A DNA stretch of 5,706 nt, taken from the NCBI GenBank assembly GCA_964498585.1, contig CAZCHH010000103.1, forward strand, positions 1 to 5,706. Reading direction: 5' to 3'. Made by a program: the position numbers and the translations under genes. The notes under the pieces were generated by a model. The model did no database searches. It worked only from the letters and a program-made list of their open reading frames with translations, and was not told where the DNA came from. This DNA comes from JAAYJM01 sp964498585. Lineage in GTDB: Bacteria; Bacteroidota; Ignavibacteria; Kapaibacteriales; UBA2268. Positions 3,381 through 5,706 of the stretch are shown in pieces. Position 1 is the stretch's first letter, and the number at the start of each line of letters is the position of its first letter.

Positions 3381-5706
3381 ATGAAAAAGCTGTTAATTAT
3401 TTTGCTTCTTTTGGCTAATATAAGTTTATTTGCTCAAAGAGAAGGTTTGCAAATGCCATCGCTAAGCTACTTTGACGATGGTGAAAAATCAGCACTGCGT
3501 CTAACTGAACTTCACATAAACGTTAAAGTTGTTGGTAACCTTGCCACTACAACTATGGATATGCTATTTTATAATGATACAAAAATGACTTTGGAAGGTG
3601 AGCTGAATTTCCCACTTGCAGAGGGACAGCAAATCTGCCATTTTGCTATGGAACTTAATGGTAAGCTGCGAGATGCAGTAGTTGTCGAAAAAGCAGAAGG
3701 AAGAAAGGTGTTTGAAGAAATTACACGAAGAAAAATTGACCCTGCTCTTTTAGAACAAACTAAAGGAAATTCGTTTAGAACGCGAGTTTATCCTATTTTC
3801 GGCAAGCAAACCAAACGCGTTGTCATTGCTTATGAAAATGAAATGCTGCTTGATGATGAGGGAATGACATACAACCTGCCTCTTGAGTACAAAGATGAAT
3901 TGGAAAAATTCAGTTTGAATGTTCAGGTATTCAGTCCGCAAAAACCAGATTTGAAAAACAGCGAATTTCAGAATTTGAACTTTGAACAAGATGAAAACTA
4001 CTTTGCTGCTGAAGTGCATTACGAAGAATATCTTGCAGACAAGAATTTCGAGTTTTTCCTTCCAAATTCCGTATTTGAAAAGCAGATTTATACTGAATTA
4101 ATTAATGGAAAAACATACTTTTACATAAACTTACAGCCGAAAATTATTGAGCAGGAAAGAGTTTTGCCCTCAAAAATATGTCTGCTTTGGGATGTTTCAA
4201 CTTCTGCTCAAGGTAGAGATTTTGAGAAAGAAGCAGCACTCCTTGATGAGTATTTCAAAAAGATTAGTAACTGCACTGTTGAATTAGTTCCATTCAGCAA
4301 TGATGTTGAAAAATCAACTACCTTCACGATTAGCAATGGAAATTGGAAGCAGCTTAAAGAAAAGTTGGGTGCTTTTGCTTATGATGGCGGAACCCAACTT
4401 GGTGCTTTAGATTTAAGCAAATACTCCTGTGATGAATTTCTTCTTTCTACTGACGGAATAAACAATTTCGGTGAAAAAGAAATTAAATTTACCAACAAAC
4501 CAGTTTACATCATTAGTTCCAATCAAACAGCCGACCATTCCTATTTGAAATATGTAGCACAAAAAACTGGTGGTGTCTATATTAATCTGCTTAATACAAC
4601 AGAAACCAATGCAGTTTCCGGGCTTTTAAAAGCAAATTACTCTTTTATTTCTGCAGAATACTTGGGAAATGAAATATCAGAAACATACCCAACAATACCA
4701 ACACCAGTAAAGAACTATTTTTCTATTTCTGGAATGTTGCTCAAAAGCAATGCAGAAATCAAGCTAAATTTTGGAATATCTGGAAAAATTCTTCATACAG
4801 AAACGATTCAAATTGACAAAGAACAGCAAAATTCAAATACTGGAATGCTCAGCAGAATTTGGGCAACGAAGAAACTCGCCGAACTTGATATGCTTTCTGA
4901 AAAAAATAAAGAAGCAATTACCGCACTTGGCAAAGAATTTTCTTTAATAACAAAATATACATCTCTCATTGTTTTGGACAGGATTGAAGATTATGTCCGC
5001 TACAAAATTGTGCCTCCAGACGAACTGAAAGAGGAGTATTTTGCCCGAATAAAAAATATTGATGAAAAGAAAGTAAATGAAGATAGTATTCATTATAATA
5101 GTGTTATTAAAAGATATAATTATCTTAAGAATTGGTGGTTTAAGGATTCTTTAATAGAAAAAATATGTTTAATGCAAGATAGCATAATCTCTACAACTGA
5201 ACCAGTTTCTTGGGGTGCATTGGTTGGATATGTTACTGATACTAACAATAAACCAGTTGTTGGGGCAGAAGTTCGATTAAAATATAACAATTTAGTGACG
5301 ATTACAAGAGAAAAAGGGAAATATATATTTACTGAATTACAACCACATAACTATATATTGGATATTGATGATGACGAATACTGGATAGAAGATGTTCAAA
5401 TAAAAATTGAAGAAAATAAAATAGCAAGAAAAGATATTCAATTTAAATCAGAAAATGCAAGAAGAAATTCCATTGTTGTAACTGCTAAAAGAATGGTTGA
5501 AAATACCTCTATTGGAGTTAGAGCTTCTGCAAGCCCGCTCTCCCCAGGAAGTAGTTCTGGAGGTTCTGCAAATGCTCTTGAACCAGCTCCTTTTGATGAA
5601 GAAACCCAAATTAGAGTTGATGGTTTAGATGTTGGCAACCAATTTACTGGTGGTGCTTCTGCAATCGGCTTAAAAAAGTGGGAATCAGATGCTGATTATC
5701 TTGATG
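3381..5706 (+). CDS. VIT and vWA domain envelope protein with carboxypeptidase-regulatory-like and TonB-plug-like regions (partial, runs off the end)
   Basis: The open frame runs 775 codons to the window edge without a stop. Residues 1-18 are a Sec signal peptide (MKKLLIILLLLANISLFA, cut before Q) with no lipobox cysteine. The VIT domain, about 25-152, has the hallmark sequence EGRKVFEEITRRKIDPALLEQ then GNSFRTRVYPI. A vWA domain, about 263-415, has a complete metal-ion-dependent adhesion site: DVSTS (Asp271, Ser273, Ser275), Thr338 in DGGTQLG, and Asp358 in STDG. A conserved post-vWA block, GKEFSLITKYTSLIVLD through YKIVPPDEL (516-549), follows. After a charged linker, residues 611-690 form a carboxypeptidase-regulatory-like beta sandwich (GALVGYVTDTNNKPVVGAEVRL ... 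GKYIFTELQPHNYILDI). Residues 697-760 resemble the start of a TonB receptor plug (SIVVTAKRM; ETQIRVDGLDVGNQFTGG). VIT-vWA proteins are usually thought to mediate protein interactions; the substrate here is unknown. The last residues (KKWESDADYLD) may begin another domain beyond the edge. Confidence 0.93.
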   Translation, partial: MKKLLIILLLLANISLFAQREGLQMPSLSYFDDGEKSALRLTELHINVKVVGNLATTTMDMLFYNDTKMTLEGELNFPLAEGQQICHFAMELNGKLRDAVVVEKAEGRKVFEEITRRKIDPALLEQTKGNSFRTRVYPIFGKQTKRVVIAYENEMLLDDEGMTYNLPLEYKDELEKFSLNVQVFSPQKPDLKNSEFQNLNFEQDENYFAAEVHYEEYLADKNFEFFLPNSVFEKQIYTELINGKTYFYINLQPKIIEQERVLPSKICLLWDVSTSAQGRDFEKEAALLDEYFKKISNCTVELVPFSNDVEKSTTFTISNGNWKQLKEKLGAFAYDGGTQLGALDLSKYSCDEFLLSTDGINNFGEKEIKFTNKPVYIISSNQTADHSYLKYVAQKTGGVYINLLNTTETNAVSGLLKANYSFISAEYLGNEISETYPTIPTPVKNYFSISGMLLKSNAEIKLNFGISGKILHTETIQIDKEQQNSNTGMLSRIWATKKLAELDMLSEKNKEAITALGKEFSLITKYTSLIVLDRIEDYVRYKIVPPDELKEEYFARIKNIDEKKVNEDSIHYNSVIKRYNYLKNWWFKDSLIEKICLMQDSIISTTEPVSWGALVGYVTDTNNKPVVGAEVRLKYNNLVTITREKGKYIFTELQPHNYILDIDDDEYWIEDVQIKIEENKIARKDIQFKSENARRNSIVVTAKRMVENTSIGVRASASPLSPGSSSGGSANALEPAPFDEETQIRVDGLDVGNQFTGGASAIGLKKWESDADYLD

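Noticed and set aside
3750..4019. Minus-strand open frame of 89 codons
   Set aside because: It is antisense to the VIT domain region of the gene at 3381, which has a clear plus-strand family match.
5438..5638. Minus-strand open frame of 66 codons
   Set aside because: It overlaps the plus-strand reading frame encoding the plug-like segment and has no start signal or recognisable content.

Overview
The window looks like a scaffold piece from an AT-rich bacterium of the Bacteroidota / FCB group. The main evidence is a Por-type (type IX secretion, T9SS type A) C-terminal sorting domain on one protein. Supporting signs are a signal-peptide-bearing VIT/vWA protein with a carboxypeptidase-regulatory-like domain, a TAnnTTTG-type promoter box, and palindromic and AT-rich intergenic repeats. 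I cannot place it more precisely. A run of exactly 100 Ns inside a tandem repeat points to a scaffolded draft or metagenome assembly.

Layout, all genes on the plus strand. (1) 1-109: AT-rich leader with a possible promoter. (2) 110-1378: serS, a complete seryl-tRNA synthetase. (3) 1381-1665: a 94-residue protein of unknown function, 2 bases after the serS stop and probably in the same operon; it carries a strong 33-base hairpin inside its coding sequence. (4) 1666-2083: a gene-free AT-rich spacer with two palindromic elements sharing the GTCATTCTGA end and a 20-base direct repeat that duplicates the leader and ribosome binding site of the next gene. (5) 2084-3001: a secreted protein with a signal peptide, an unrecognised Lys-rich body and a T9SS type A sorting domain. 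(6) 3002-3380: a minisatellite of 8-base units arranged as 16-base dimers, interrupted by the assembly gap and bracketed by inverted AT-rich repeats. (7) 3381 to beyond the window end: a large secreted or envelope protein with VIT, vWA (complete MIDAS), carboxypeptidase-regulatory-like and TonB-plug-like segments.

Functionally there is a housekeeping translation unit (serS plus a small partner) followed by two envelope or surface proteins. Both of the latter have signal peptides, but they are separated by the repeat array and I see no direct evidence that they act together. I find no clear new defence, mobile or biosynthetic system. The most unusual items are the domain combination of the VIT protein, the in-frame hairpin in the small gene, and the repeat structures in the two spacers.
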